From: Candidatus Cryptobacteroides sp.
GTDB lineage: Bacteria; Bacteroidota; Bacteroidia; Bacteroidales; UBA932
Length of the DNA stretch: 64,000 bases
Assembly: GCA_029257745.1 (NCBI GenBank)
Contig: JARIAS010000069.1
Span: 1-64,000, forward strand
Direction: 5' to 3'
The translations under genes and the position numbers were made by a program. A model generated the notes under the pieces. The model ran no database searches. It was not told where the DNA came from and saw nothing but the letters and a program-made list of their open reading frames with translations. How positions within the stretch are numbered: the first letter of the stretch is position 1; the number at the start of each line of letters is the position of its first letter. Shown one piece after another: positions 40,569 through 51,258 of this stretch.

Positions 40569-40859
40569 ATGGGAATTATAATTAAGCCAATCGTAACAGA
40601 AAAATTAACGGCTCAGGGCGAGAAGTTGAACCGTTATGGTTTTGTTGTAGATCGCAATGCTAACAAATTGCAGATTAAGGCAGCTGTTGAAGAGATGTAT
40701 AGCGTTTCTGTATTAGCTGTTAATACAGCAAACTACCATGGAAAGAGAAAATCACGTTACACTAAAACAGGTGTAGTAAAGGGTCGTATGAATCATTTTA
40801 AGAAAGCATATGTTACTCTTTCAGGTGATGATAAGATTGATTTCTACAGTAATATTTAA
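40569..40859 (+). CDS. rplW: 50S ribosomal protein L23
   Basis: [12 protein letters not shown]; order. Confidence 0.97.
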   Translation: MGIIIKPIVTEKLTAQGEKLNRYGFVVDRNANKLQIKAAVEEMYSVSVLAVNTANYHGKRKSRYTKTGVVKGRMNHFKKAYVTLSGDDKIDFYSNI

Positions 40860-40870
40860 GGTATAAAGCA

Positions 40871-41695
40871 ATGGCAGTAAGAAAATTCAAACCAGTTACT
40901 CCTGGTCAAAGGAATAAGGTAATCAGTGCTTTTGACGAGATTACCACAAAGAAACCTCATAAAGCATTGCTAGAGCCTCTAAAGAGCTCAGGTGGACGTA
41001 ATAACACTGGTCAGATGACTATGCGTTATATCGGAGGTGGTCATAAGAGAAAATATCGTATTATTGACTTCCTAAGGGATAAGGACACTTGTACAGCAAC
41101 TGTTTTAACAATTGAGTATGATCCAAATCGTAGTGCACGTATAGCACTAGTAGAATATAAAGACGGAGAAAAGAGATATATCCTTGCTCCTAATGGATTA
41201 AAGGTAGGACAAGAAATTGCATCAGGTGCAGATGTAGCACCAGAAATGGGCAATACTCTTCCTCTAAGTGCAATTCCAATTGGTACATTAGTACATAATA
41301 TTGAGCTTCGTCCTGGTCAGGGTGGTGCCATGGCACGTTCTGCAGGTGCATATGCTCAGTTAGCAGCACGTGAAGGCAAACATGCTGTTCTTCGTCTTCC
41401 TTCAGGTGAGACTAGAATGGTGTTAGTAACATGTCGTGCAACTGTTGGTACAGTATCAAATCCAGAACATAATTTGGAGTCTTCAGGTAAGGCTGGACGT
41501 AGCAGATGGCTAGGCCGTAGACCTCACAACCGTGGTGTTGTAATGAACCCAGTAGATCACCCAATGGGTGGTGGTGAAGGTCGTCAGTCAGGAGGTCATC
41601 CAAGGTCTCGTAAGGGCTTACCAGCTAAGGGATACAAGACACGTAACCCTAAAGCACCTTCAAATAAGTTTATTATTGAAAGAAGAAAAAAATAA
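40871..41695 (+). CDS. rplB: 50S ribosomal protein L2
   Basis: [34 protein letters not shown]. Confidence 0.99.
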   Translation: MAVRKFKPVTPGQRNKVISAFDEITTKKPHKALLEPLKSSGGRNNTGQMTMRYIGGGHKRKYRIIDFLRDKDTCTATVLTIEYDPNRSARIALVEYKDGEKRYILAPNGLKVGQEIASGADVAPEMGNTLPLSAIPIGTLVHNIELRPGQGGAMARSAGAYAQLAAREGKHAVLRLPSGETRMVLVTCRATVGTVSNPEHNLESSGKAGRSRWLGRRPHNRGVVMNPVDHPMGGGEGRQSGGHPRSRKGLPAKGYKTRNPKAPSNKFIIERRKK

Positions 41696-41715
41696 AGGAA
41701 TAAATATTTAGAGTT

Positions 41716-41988
41716 ATGAGTCGTTCATTAAGAAAAGGTCCATACATACAGGAAGTATTGGAAAAAAGAATCCTTGCTATGAATGATGGTAGCAAGAAAA
41801 AAGAAGTGATCAAGACATGGTCACGTGCTAGCATGATTTCTCCAGACTTCGTAGGCCATACAATTGCAGTTCATAACGGAAATAAATTTATTCCCGTTTA
41901 TGTAACAGAAAATATGGTTGGCCATAAGCTAGGCGAGTTTGCCCCTACAAGAACTTTTAAAGGCCATTCAGGCAACAATAAGAGGTAA
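41716..41988 (+). CDS. rpsS: 30S ribosomal protein S19
   Basis: [27 protein letters not shown]. Confidence 0.98.
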   Translation: MSRSLRKGPYIQEVLEKRILAMNDGSKKKEVIKTWSRASMISPDFVGHTIAVHNGNKFIPVYVTENMVGHKLGEFAPTRTFKGHSGNNKR

Positions 41989-42006
41989 TTTTTAAAAGAT
42001 TAGATT

Positions 42007-42429
42007 ATGGGAGCTCGTAAAAGACAAATGGCTGAAAGGCTAAAAGAAATTAAAAAGAGTACAGCGATAGCTAAGTTGAATGATGTACCTACATCTCCAC
42101 GTAAGATGCGTTTAGTGGCAGATACAGTAAGGGGTGTAGAAGTAAATCGTGCCTTAGATCTTTTGAAATATTCAAAAAAGGCACCTTCTATTCGTCTTGA
42201 AAAATTACTTCGCAGTGCAATAGCAAACTGGGAAGCTAAGAACCAAGATAGCAGTAAAGAATTAGATAATGGAAATGTATACGTAAAAACTATAATGGTT
42301 GACGGAGGACGTACGCTAAAAAGAATTCGCCCTTGCCCTCAAGGTAGAGCAGGTAGGATACGTAAGCGTTCTAATCACGTAACTGTAGTTCTTGACGTAA
42401 GGAAACCATCAAAACAGGAGGAGAAATAA
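42007..42429 (+). CDS. rplV: 50S ribosomal protein L22
   Basis: [34 protein letters not shown]. Confidence 0.97.
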   Translation: MGARKRQMAERLKEIKKSTAIAKLNDVPTSPRKMRLVADTVRGVEVNRALDLLKYSKKAPSIRLEKLLRSAIANWEAKNQDSSKELDNGNVYVKTIMVDGGRTLKRIRPCPQGRAGRIRKRSNHVTVVLDVRKPSKQEEK

Positions 42430-42430
42430 T

Positions 42431-43186
42431 ATGGGACAGAAAACAAATCCTATCAGCAACAGAATCGGTATCACCCGTGGTTGGGACTCTAACTGGAGTG
42501 GTGGTAATTATGCAGAGAAAATAGCAGAGGACTATAAAATTCGTCAATATCTTGCTAATCGTCTTGCAAAAGCAAGTATTTCAAAGATTGTAATTGAAAG
42601 AACTTTAAAGCTTATAACTGTCACAATTCAGGCAGCTAGACCTGGAGTTATTATCGGAAAAGGTGGACAAGAAGTTGATAAGCTTAAAGAAGAATTGAAG
42701 AAAATTACTTCAAAAGAGGTTCAAATTAATATCTTTGAGGTAAAAAGACCAGAAGTAGATGCTACTATAGTAGCAGACAGCGTAGCACGTCAGATAGAAG
42801 GCCGTGTTTCTTATAGAAGAGCTATTAAGATGGCAATTGCTTCAGCTATGAGAGCAGGTGCAGACGGTATTAAAATACTTATTAGTGGTCGTGTAGGCGG
42901 TGCAGAAATGGCACGTAGCGAGATGTATAAAGAGGGACGTACTCCTTTACATACATTCCGTGCAGATATAGATTATGCACTAGCTGTAGCAAATACTAAG
43001 GTTGGTGCTTTAGGTATCAAGGTATGGATCTGCAATGGAGAGGTTTATGGAAAGAAAGATTTATCTCCAAATGCTGGTCTGTCAGCTGCTAATGTACAGG
43101 GCCAAAATCAAGGACGTTCACGTTCTGGCGACAGAAGACGTGGTGGACGTAATCGCAGAAATTCTCAGAATAATGAGAATAAATAA
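42431..43186 (+). CDS. rpsC: 30S ribosomal protein S3
   Basis: [24 protein letters not shown] domain. Confidence 0.98.
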   Translation: MGQKTNPISNRIGITRGWDSNWSGGNYAEKIAEDYKIRQYLANRLAKASISKIVIERTLKLITVTIQAARPGVIIGKGGQEVDKLKEELKKITSKEVQINIFEVKRPEVDATIVADSVARQIEGRVSYRRAIKMAIASAMRAGADGIKILISGRVGGAEMARSEMYKEGRTPLHTFRADIDYALAVANTKVGALGIKVWICNGEVYGKKDLSPNAGLSAANVQGQNQGRSRSGDRRRGGRNRRNSQNNENK

Positions 43187-43214
43187 TTAGAATTGTCTAA
43201 TTTTTATTATATTT

Positions 43215-43249
43215 ATGCCTGCTAATGTAATATTTAGTAGGCATTTTTC
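43215..43249 (+). terminator. Terminator after rpsC
   Basis: TGCCTGCTAA-tgtaata-TTTAGTAGGCA-TTTTT. Confidence 0.85.
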
Positions 43250-43270
43250 TTAAAATAATTAATTAAAAAC

Positions 43271-44359
43271 ATGAAATCAAAAATAATTTTAGTATTGCTA
43301 AGTTTAGCTGCCATTCTTAGTTTAGTGGCGTGTGGTCCTAAATACACTAAATCAAGCGAAAATGTAACGCTTATAGCAGGTGATATTCAAGATACTCTTT
43401 TGACTGCTGTATGGATTAAAAGTACTGATATTGATACAATTGTTCAATTAGATAAGGGTAAATTCTCTATTGAAATTCCAAATAATAAGTCTGAATATGC
43501 AAAATTAGTTACTCAAAAGTTTAGTACTTCTATTATTCCTGATGGTTCTATTATAGAGCTAAAATATGATGGAAAGGAATTAGTAATGGAGGTTGATAAA
43601 GAAGGTTCTGAGAATTTATTGCTATTTGATTTAGATAAAAAACTAAATGAAAATAGGCTCAAGAATATTGCTGTAAGAATTAGAATGAGTCAGCTAGGAG
43701 TAGGAGGAGATTCTCCTCAGGCAGATACTATTAGAATACTTAATGCAGAAGTAGATTCATTATGCAGATTATTTGTTAGTGAAAATATTGATAAATTTGC
43801 CGCTGTTCCTGTTATTGTTGAAGACAGAATATTCTCAACAGAGGAGATGCTTGGCTTGATTGAGCAATTAAATGAGGATGCTAGACAGAATAGTTTTATT
43901 CAGGCTATCATCAGGACACAAAAGGCCAAAGAGGCTACATCTGAGGGTAAGATGTTTGTTGACTTTACAATTCCAGATAGTGACGGAAAAACAGTTAACT
44001 TCTCAGATTATGTAGGTAAAGGAAAATATCTTCTTGTAGATTTTTGGGCATCATGGTGTGGTCCTTGTCGTAGAGAACTTCCATATATAAAGGATGTTTA
44101 CAAGAAGTATAAAGGTAAGAAATTTGACGTTTTGGGTGTTGCTGTTTGGGATAAACCAGAGGATACTAAAAAAGCATCTGAAGAGTTAGGAATAACTTGG
44201 AATGAGATTATTAATGCACAGGCAATCGCTACTGATGCTTATGGTATTGAAGGTATTCCTTGTATAATTTTATTTGGACCTGATGGTACAATTGTAAAAC
44301 GCGGCTTGAGAGGTGCAGGAATAGAGGAAGCAGTTAAGTCAGCATTAAGAAGAAAATAG
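43271..44359 (+). CDS. TlpA/thioredoxin-like lipoprotein with DUF4369-like N-terminus
   Basis: Lipobox-like LVACG; WASWCGPCRRELPYIKDVYKKYK. Confidence 0.9.
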   Translation: MKSKIILVLLSLAAILSLVACGPKYTKSSENVTLIAGDIQDTLLTAVWIKSTDIDTIVQLDKGKFSIEIPNNKSEYAKLVTQKFSTSIIPDGSIIELKYDGKELVMEVDKEGSENLLLFDLDKKLNENRLKNIAVRIRMSQLGVGGDSPQADTIRILNAEVDSLCRLFVSENIDKFAAVPVIVEDRIFSTEEMLGLIEQLNEDARQNSFIQAIIRTQKAKEATSEGKMFVDFTIPDSDGKTVNFSDYVGKGKYLLVDFWASWCGPCRRELPYIKDVYKKYKGKKFDVLGVAVWDKPEDTKKASEELGITWNEIINAQAIATDAYGIEGIPCIILFGPDGTIVKRGLRGAGIEEAVKSALRRK

Positions 44360-44380
44360 ATTGAATTTATACATAGTATG

Positions 44381-44416
44381 AGTCCCTTGATATATTTTAT
44401 ATCTAGGGGCTTTTTG
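44381..44416 (+). terminator. Terminator after TlpA-like gene
   Basis: AGTCCCT...AGGGGCTTTTTG. Confidence 0.65.
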
Positions 44417-44496
44417 AACTATATAGCCTTTTTAATAGTGCTAATTTATGGCATTTATGGCTATTTGTTACATATTAATTAGCATATCTGTAAAAT

Positions 44497-46308
44497 TTGT
44501 TGGACTTAGAAAGTAAAATATCTTCATTACCACATCTACCAGGAGTGTATCGTTATTATGATACTAAGGGGAATGTTATATATGTAGGGAAGGCTAAGGA
44601 TTTGCATAAGAGGGTGGCTCAGTATTTTGTTGATAGGGAGCGTTTGACAAGAAAAACTAGAATATTAGTATCTAAAATTGCTGATATACAATATTCTGTA
44701 GTTGATACAGAAGCTGATGCACTGTTGCTTGAAAATAACTTAATAAAAGAATATAAGCCCCGTTATAATATTCTCTTAAAGGATTCTAAGACATACCCTT
44801 GGATATGTATTACAAATGAAGATTATCCAAGAGTATTTTTAACAAGAAAAATAGATAATTCATCTTATTTGTACTATGGGCCTTATAGTTCCGTTGCTCA
44901 TGCGAGAGCCTTACTTGAATTGTTTTCAGATTTATATCCATTGAGAACTTGTAGCTTGAATATTACACCAGAGGCTATCAAAAATAAAAAGTTTAGGCCA
45001 TGTTTGCAGTTTCATATTAAGAGATGTAGGGCTTGTTGTACAGGTAATATTTCTATAAAAGAATACAGGTCTTATATAGATGAGATTGTAGAGATGCTAG
45101 GGTCTGGAGCCAGAAATATAATTAGTCACTATAAAAAAAGAATGTTTAAGGCAGCTGATGAGCTTGATTTTGAAACAGCTGAGAGTTATAAGGCTAAAAT
45201 AGACTTACTTAATAATCATTATAGTAAATCTATTATAAATAATTTAGCTATTAGTGATTTAGACGTTTTTTCTTTAGACTTAGAAGATAGTAATGCTTTC
45301 GGTAATTTTATGAGAATTAGAGGAGGAGCAATAGTAAAGTCTATTAATCTTTCTTTCACATTAAATATAGAGGAAAGTCCAGAGAGTGTATTGAGTCAGT
45401 TTATAGCAGAAATAAGTGCAAAATTTGGAGATTTATCACAGGAAATAATAGTTCCATTTATTCCTGATGTAACTATTGATAAGATAGTCTTTAAAGTTCC
45501 GCTCAAAGGGGATAAAAGGGCCTTGTTGGAACTTAGTATAAAGAATGCTAAGGAACTTAAATTCAATATTTTAAGGCAAAGGGAGTTAAAAGACCCGACA
45601 TCGCATTATGATGCAATATTACAGAGTCTTCAAAAAGCATTAGGTATGAATGTCTTACCACGGCATATTGAGTGTTTTGATAATTCTAATATACAGGGTA
45701 CAAATCCTGTTGCTTCTTGTGTTGTTTTTAGAGATGGAAAAGCAAGTAAGAAAGATTATAGAAAGTTTAAGATAAAAACAGTAGTAGGAGCAAATGATTA
45801 TGCTTCCATGAAAGAGGTTGTGTATAGACGCTATTCTCGTTTATTGCAAGAAAATAAAGATGATTTGCCTCAATTAGTCGTGATTGATGGAGGTCGTGGG
45901 CAATTGGCTTTTGCTTATCAGGCTTTATCGGAGCTAAAATTAACAGACAAACTCACCGTTATTGGATTGGCTAAGAGGTTGGAAGAGGTAATTAGGGTAT
46001 CGGATCCTTATCCTTTATTTATAGATAGAAATGCTTCGGCACTAAGATTGTTACAGCAGATAAGGGATGAAGCCCATCGCTTTGGTATAAGTTTTCATAG
46101 ATCATTGAGAAGTAAGGAGCAGATACATTCTATACTAAGGGATATAAAAGGACTTGGAGAAAAAACTGAGCAGAAACTTTTAATGAAATATGGTAGTGTA
46201 GAACGTATGAAAACTGTATCAATTAATGAGCTGACAGATTTTTTAGGTAATAAAAATCTTGCAAAAAGAATAAATGAAACATTAATTAATATAAATAATG
46301 AAAGCTAA
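44497..46308 (+). CDS. uvrC: Excinuclease ABC subunit C (TTG start)
   Basis: LPHLPGVYRYYDTKGNVIYVGKAKDLHKRV (GIY-YIG); in-frame TAA at 44491 forces a TTG start. Confidence 0.96.
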   Translation: MLDLESKISSLPHLPGVYRYYDTKGNVIYVGKAKDLHKRVAQYFVDRERLTRKTRILVSKIADIQYSVVDTEADALLLENNLIKEYKPRYNILLKDSKTYPWICITNEDYPRVFLTRKIDNSSYLYYGPYSSVAHARALLELFSDLYPLRTCSLNITPEAIKNKKFRPCLQFHIKRCRACCTGNISIKEYRSYIDEIVEMLGSGARNIISHYKKRMFKAADELDFETAESYKAKIDLLNNHYSKSIINNLAISDLDVFSLDLEDSNAFGNFMRIRGGAIVKSINLSFTLNIEESPESVLSQFIAEISAKFGDLSQEIIVPFIPDVTIDKIVFKVPLKGDKRALLELSIKNAKELKFNILRQRELKDPTSHYDAILQSLQKALGMNVLPRHIECFDNSNIQGTNPVASCVVFRDGKASKKDYRKFKIKTVVGANDYASMKEVVYRRYSRLLQENKDDLPQLVVIDGGRGQLAFAYQALSELKLTDKLTVIGLAKRLEEVIRVSDPYPLFIDRNASALRLLQQIRDEAHRFGISFHRSLRSKEQIHSILRDIKGLGEKTEQKLLMKYGSVERMKTVSINELTDFLGNKNLAKRINETLININNES

Positions 46309-47107
46309 TTTAAAGAGTTTTAATTTTTGGTTTAATATCTTTCTGATAGTCGGAATGATTATTTCTTTGTCTATTGTAGAGTTGCATGAGCATTCAGGAG
46401 GCATAGAGCATAATGGTGCACAGAGATGGAAAGATATTATTATCTCAATAGGTGCTTTAATGGGCGTCTTAAATACAGTATTAAGTGCAAATGGTAATAT
46501 TTATAACTTCTTGTTTGGCGTTATAGAGGTTTGTATATGTGCATATGCAAATTGGGAGGCTAATAATTTAGGTATATTCTATCAGCATATTTTGTATTTC
46601 CTACCTATGCAACTTATAGGATTTTGGCAGTGGATAAAAAGAGGTGCAGGAGTATCTAGTAGTGGAGAAGTGATAAAAGTTAAGGCAAGGAAATTAACAT
46701 TAAAGCAGTTCTTCTACGTCTTGTTTGTCTATGTATTAGGCACAGTAATCTGTTTTGTCGTACTTTATTATATGGATTATAAGGCATTGATGAATAGGGA
46801 TATAGAAAATATTGACATAATGAAGATAGCCTTAGATTCTACAGTAGTTATGTTAAATATTTTAGGTCAGATCTTGATGTCTCTTGCTTTTGTGGAGCAG
46901 TGGTATATTTGGACTGCAGTTAATATCTTCTCTATATTCTTATGGCTTAATAGAATAATAGCAATGCCTATGGAGAGTTTTACTATTGTTATGTTAATTA
47001 AGTATATATTCTATTTACTAAATTCATTGAATGGTATTAGAATATGGTTGAAGCTTAGTAGAACAGATACTGATATGAAGATATGTTCTAAGCAGCATTG
47101 TTGTTAA
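46298..47107 (+). CDS. pnuC: PnuC family transporter (nicotinamide riboside-type)
   Basis: VLNTVLSANGNIYNFLFGVIEV, MQLIGFWQWIKRG, SLAFVEQWYIWTAVNIFSI. Confidence 0.88.
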   Translation: MKANLKSFNFWFNIFLIVGMIISLSIVELHEHSGGIEHNGAQRWKDIIISIGALMGVLNTVLSANGNIYNFLFGVIEVCICAYANWEANNLGIFYQHILYFLPMQLIGFWQWIKRGAGVSSSGEVIKVKARKLTLKQFFYVLFVYVLGTVICFVVLYYMDYKALMNRDIENIDIMKIALDSTVVMLNILGQILMSLAFVEQWYIWTAVNIFSIFLWLNRIIAMPMESFTIVMLIKYIFYLLNSLNGIRIWLKLSRTDTDMKICSKQHCC

Positions 47108-47136
47108 AGCTTATCTACTATCTTTAAGACGAAAAA

Positions 47137-47167
47137 TTTGTAATTAGGTTAATTTTTGTTATATTTG
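47137..47167 (+). promoter_or_regulatory. Promoter of acpP
   Basis: TTTG - 19 nt - TATATTTG. Confidence 0.75.
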
Positions 47168-47230
47168 CACCTGCTATCTTCATATTAGGATAGTGTTCAT
47201 AAGTAATAAATTAATTAAAATAATAAAATT

Positions 47231-47482
47231 ATGTCACGTGAAGAAATTTTTAACGAGGTAGTAGAAATCATCGTTGATAAATTAGGAGTAGAAGAGTCAC
47301 AGGTTACTGAGTCTGCTAGTTTCGCAAATGATCTTGGTGCAGATTCTCTAGACACAGTAGATTTAATTATGGAATTCGAGCATAAGTTCGATTGTAAGAT
47401 TCCTGATGAAGTAGCAAGCAGTGTTACAACAGTTGGTGGTGCAGTTGATGCTATTTATAATTTTGTATCTCAGAAAAGCTAA
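47231..47482 (+). CDS. acpP: Acyl carrier protein
   Basis: [15 protein letters not shown] phosphopantetheine site. Confidence 0.97.
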   Translation: MSREEIFNEVVEIIVDKLGVEESQVTESASFANDLGADSLDTVDLIMEFEHKFDCKIPDEVASSVTTVGGAVDAIYNFVSQKS

Positions 47483-47507
47483 ATTAAATTGAGTTTGTCT
47501 GATATAA

Positions 47508-47546
47508 AATAAAAGACTTAGAAATTTTCTAAGTCTTTTATTTTTT
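47508..47546. terminator. Bidirectional terminator between convergent acpP and DUF4270 gene
   Basis: AAAGACTTAGAAATTTTCTAAGTCTTT near-perfect palindrome flanked by A and T runs. Confidence 0.85.
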
Positions 47547-47552
47547 TGTGTA

Positions 47553-49190
47553 TTACTTATTATCAAGTGAATATGTTGCAAATGTTAATTCTATTCTAGG
47601 CCTTTTATGCTTATCAGGAAAATTTGTTCCATTTAGAATTAGTTTATAAAATCTATTTTGGTCTAATTGAATAACTTTTGTCTGATTATTAGATTGGCGC
47701 ATACTTGGAAAACCTATATAATTATATGGATATCCATATGCTCCGCCGTATCCTCCATAACTACCATAACCGCCATAACCATAGCCATATCCTCCACCAT
47801 AGCCATTCATCATTGAGTAATAATATTGTGCAGCTTCAAGTTCACGTCTTCTATTATCTTCCTCCTCAGTTAGACTTTCTCTGCTTGTTAAAGTTTCTTC
47901 AATCATAGGAAGCAACCATAAATCAAAGTTATCTATATCTTCGTCGTTATTTAATTGGAGAAGGTCTTGAAGGAGCAAAGTTATGTCAGCTCTGTATTCT
48001 TCTAAAGATTTATTGAGCATACCTTTATTTATGCTACTTATTCTATTATCAGGTATGCTGACATAGCGTATAGTATCCCTTTCACCGTTTTTACCTTTTC
48101 TAACCTCCTTTAGAGTGGGGCTAAGAATGTAAGGAAAATAATTATACCCATCTTTATTCTTTTCCAAACAATATGGCATAATCAAGCTCGCTTTACTAAA
48201 GATGATATTGGAAGAAGTTTTCTTTTTAATATTCTCTAGGGCATTTTTAATATCTCTCGCCATTATAACTGGTTTAAGCCCATTTTCTCCTTCAAAATAT
48301 ATACTTTCTTCTACTTCTCGTGAGCGTATCTCTTGTGGAACTGAGTAATTGTATGCTAGTTGGACAAGTTCGTTGAAGTTAGATGTTAGCAAGCCGTCAG
48401 TATTATGCTTCTTTATTGGCCCAAGATAGAAAAGTTCCGTAGTATCTCTTCTTCCTATATTTGGGTATTCAGCAGAGAATTTTAATTCAGCATAAGTTCC
48501 TAATACATTTCTGTTTACTAAGTCAATTGGAAGCTTGAACATATTTATTCTTCCTCCTACTTCCTTAGCCGTATTTGTAGATAGTACTACTCCTGGATAT
48601 TTTTTTGTGTATGTATCTATATCTTTATAGTCATCATTAGTCATTTGAAGGTATCTCTCTCCAAATTCCTTATTGAAATGTACAACTAGGGAGTCAGAGC
48701 CATTGTATATGTCTGATGATGAGTTAATAAGAATATCTTTATCGTAATCAATGTCGGGTGTACTAGTACTTGTGTTAAGGGCTGTGTTCAGACTGTAGGC
48801 ATTGATATTTTGCAATATAAATCTATCTTCGTCTTTTAGGGTGGAAGCATTATCAAATACTGCTTTTAAGGTAAAACTTTTGAATATGCGATTTTTACCA
48901 AAGTCAATATTTGTTCTAAAAGGAACTATACTGAATGCTGTTATTTTTTCTGTTAGCCCAAAATCTTTGTCATTTATAGAACCAAAGGCTAGTCTGGTGT
49001 TGCTAAATTCGCTAAGTCCTTCTGGCACCTTGTTTTGAACATTTGTTAGATATATGCTATCTATATGATGAAGCTCAAATTTCTGATCCTTAGGAACAAG
49101 AGATTTTCCTATCTCTGGATTTACTTTAAGACAAGAATTGCTTATCAATAGAGTAAAAAGAACTATGATTATGGATATTTTAGATTTCAT
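47553..49190 (-). CDS. DUF4270 lipoprotein with Gly/Tyr-rich insert
   Basis: Lipobox NSCLK after ATG at 49190; DUF4270-like body; low-complexity YGGGYGYGYGGYGSYGGYGGAYGYPYNY. Confidence 0.82.
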   Translation of the reverse strand: MKSKISIIIVLFTLLISNSCLKVNPEIGKSLVPKDQKFELHHIDSIYLTNVQNKVPEGLSEFSNTRLAFGSINDKDFGLTEKITAFSIVPFRTNIDFGKNRIFKSFTLKAVFDNASTLKDEDRFILQNINAYSLNTALNTSTSTPDIDYDKDILINSSSDIYNGSDSLVVHFNKEFGERYLQMTNDDYKDIDTYTKKYPGVVLSTNTAKEVGGRINMFKLPIDLVNRNVLGTYAELKFSAEYPNIGRRDTTELFYLGPIKKHNTDGLLTSNFNELVQLAYNYSVPQEIRSREVEESIYFEGENGLKPVIMARDIKNALENIKKKTSSNIIFSKASLIMPYCLEKNKDGYNYFPYILSPTLKEVRKGKNGERDTIRYVSIPDNRISSINKGMLNKSLEEYRADITLLLQDLLQLNNDEDIDNFDLWLLPMIEETLTSRESLTEEEDNRRRELEAAQYYYSMMNGYGGGYGYGYGGYGSYGGYGGAYGYPYNYIGFPSMRQSNNQTKVIQLDQNRFYKLILNGTNFPDKHKRPRIELTFATYSLDNK

Positions 49191-49998
49191 TGTAAAATTT
49201 ATTATAATCATCAAGATATGTTTCATCTTTTATAGATGTTTCATTAAATTCAAGGATAGGAATATCTAATGTTTTGCTGTGATCAATGATTTCCTTATCA
49301 ATATTATTGGCTGCAAAGATGATACCATCAGAATATTCCGTTGCTAACTTAGCTAAACTGATACCGGTCGCTTCCTTTAGTATCTCAGTGTCTTTTTCTG
49401 ATATGCCATTTACAAGGGCTAATTTATTAAAGTCTTTATTGAACACTTTTTCAGGCGTATCGTCATAAACGGATAGTACAACTTTGCTGTTTGTGAAAAT
49501 AGGGTCATCTTTATAGATTTTTTTCAGATACATTGGTAGTAGATGTGATATCCATCCATGACAATGTATAATATCTGGAGCCCATCTCAGTTTCTTAACT
49601 GTTTCTAACACACTTCTGCAGAAAAATATAGCCCTTTCAGCATTGTCAGCAAAGAAAACACCGTTTTTGTCAAAAAAAGTCTCTTTCCTTTTAAAATAAT
49701 CCTCATTGTCTATAAAGTATACTTGTAATCTTGCTGCAGAGATTGAAGCCACTTTTATGATTAACGGCCTGTCAAGTTCATTTATCACAATGTTCATTCC
49801 TGATAACCTTATAACCTCGTGCAACTGATTTTTTCTTTCGTTTATGCTACCAAATTTTGGCATAAATGAACGTATCTCATTCTTCCTTTCTTGAATACCC
49901 TGTGGTAGATACCTACCTATATTTGCAATATGAGACTCTGGTAGGTATGGGTATATTTCAGAATTAACAAACAGAATACGTTTCGCACTTTTCCCCAT
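49180..49998 (-). CDS. Glycogen/starch synthase catalytic (GT5 N-terminal) domain protein, short form
   Basis: KRILFVNSEIYPYLPES...PDIIHCHGWISHLLPMYLKKIY; ends before the C-terminal GT-B half. ATG at 49998; TATCTTTG box upstream. Confidence 0.85.
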   Translation of the reverse strand: MGKSAKRILFVNSEIYPYLPESHIANIGRYLPQGIQERKNEIRSFMPKFGSINERKNQLHEVIRLSGMNIVINELDRPLIIKVASISAARLQVYFIDNEDYFKRKETFFDKNGVFFADNAERAIFFCRSVLETVKKLRWAPDIIHCHGWISHLLPMYLKKIYKDDPIFTNSKVVLSVYDDTPEKVFNKDFNKLALVNGISEKDTEILKEATGISLAKLATEYSDGIIFAANNIDKEIIDHSKTLDIPILEFNETSIKDETYLDDYNKFYNEI

Positions 49999-50115
49999 AA
50001 TAATAAGCTTTTTAAATATATGCAAAGATAGTAAATTTTTAAGCTTTTTTCTTATATTTGGGGATATTTTGTGTGTACTATACTTTACTCAAAATGGTTT
50101 TAAATAATAAGAGAT

Positions 50116-51003
50116 ATGCCTAGAATAGAAAAGAAAATAATGCGTAGACGTTTGGCAAATGCCTATTTATCCTCTGTGATAAGTATTAGTTTGGTCTTAT
50201 TTCTTTTAGGTTTTTCTGCATTAGTATTTCTTAATGCACGTGCTGTTTCAGATTATTTTAAAGAAAAGTTAAGCTTATCTTTGATATTATCCCCTTCAAC
50301 AGATGAGAAAAGTGCGATAAGGAAGGTTGAGTCTTTATCAAAATTGGATTTTGTGAAGCAGGCAAATCTTGTTACAAAAGAGCAGGGAAGACGAGAATTA
50401 ATAGAACAATATGGTGAGGATTTTTTGAGAATAATAGATGATAATAGCTTGGATGTTCTTCCTCTGTCTATATCATTAAGTTTGAAAGCTGATTATGTAA
50501 GTGTTGATAGTCTAGCTAAATTAGAGAAGAGATTTGATAAAGACCCTATGATTAGTGAGTTTATTTTTACTGTATCTTTGGTAGAAGCTTTAAATTCAAA
50601 TATTTCCAAAATCTCATTAATTGTAATGGCACTGATATGTCTTTTGTTGTTTATTTCTTTTGTCTTGATAAATAACACTATGAGATTATTGATTTATTCA
50701 AACAGATTTACAATACATACAATGAGGCTTGTTGGTGCGAGTAGCTTTTTTATAAAAAAACCATTTTTATTAAAATCTACCATTCTTTCTATTATTTCAT
50801 CTATATTAGCCTCTGCTTTATTAGCCCTATGTTTGTATTTCTTAAATCAAGAGTTTACTAATCTATTTGCATTGCTTTCTGTAGATAAACTTCTTATGGT
50901 TATAACCTTTATATTTGTGTCAGGGCTATTTATTTGTTTGCTAAGCACTTTATTAGCAGTATCTAAGATAAGTGCATTAAATAGAGATGAAATATATGCT
51001 TAA
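50116..51003 (+). CDS. ftsX: Cell division protein FtsX
   Basis: 4-TM permease with FtsX extracellular domain (LSLILSPSTDEKSAIRKVESLSKLDFVKQANLVTKEQG). Confidence 0.92.
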   Translation: MPRIEKKIMRRRLANAYLSSVISISLVLFLLGFSALVFLNARAVSDYFKEKLSLSLILSPSTDEKSAIRKVESLSKLDFVKQANLVTKEQGRRELIEQYGEDFLRIIDDNSLDVLPLSISLSLKADYVSVDSLAKLEKRFDKDPMISEFIFTVSLVEALNSNISKISLIVMALICLLLFISFVLINNTMRLLIYSNRFTIHTMRLVGASSFFIKKPFLLKSTILSIISSILASALLALCLYFLNQEFTNLFALLSVDKLLMVITFIFVSGLFICLLSTLLAVSKISALNRDEIYA

Positions 51004-51013
51004 AAATAATAAT

Positions 51014-51256
51014 ATGGAAAATAATTCAAAAATGCCTCTAACAGCAAAGAGTATTAAATTTATGCTGGTAGGCTTTCTTGTTATGTTGGCTGGATATATT
51101 ATGATGATAGGATTTACTAAAAATGATCCTCAAGTGTTCAATTATGATATATTTGATTTTAGGCGTTTGGTAGCAGCCCCTTTAATTATTCTAGCAGGTA
51201 TAGTCATTGAGATTATATCAATTATGGGTATATTCACTGGTAAGAAAAAAGATTAA
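51014..51256 (+). CDS. DUF3098 membrane protein
   Basis: Two TM segments; NDPQVFNYDIFDFRRLVAAPLIILAG; between ftsX and uppP. Confidence 0.88.
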   Translation: MENNSKMPLTAKSIKFMLVGFLVMLAGYIMMIGFTKNDPQVFNYDIFDFRRLVAAPLIILAGIVIEIISIMGIFTGKKKD

Positions 51257-51258
51257 TT

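Noticed and set aside
47231-47482. acpP as part of a specialised biosynthetic cluster
   Set aside because: Sequence is a standard fatty-acid ACP, monocistronic with no KS, AT or NRPS neighbours.
47705-47908. His/Asn-rich plus-strand ORF (MENLYNYMDIHMLRRILHNYHNRHNHSHILHHSHSS)
   Set aside because: Mirror of the Gly/Tyr-rich repeat of the DUF4270 gene; a composition artefact.
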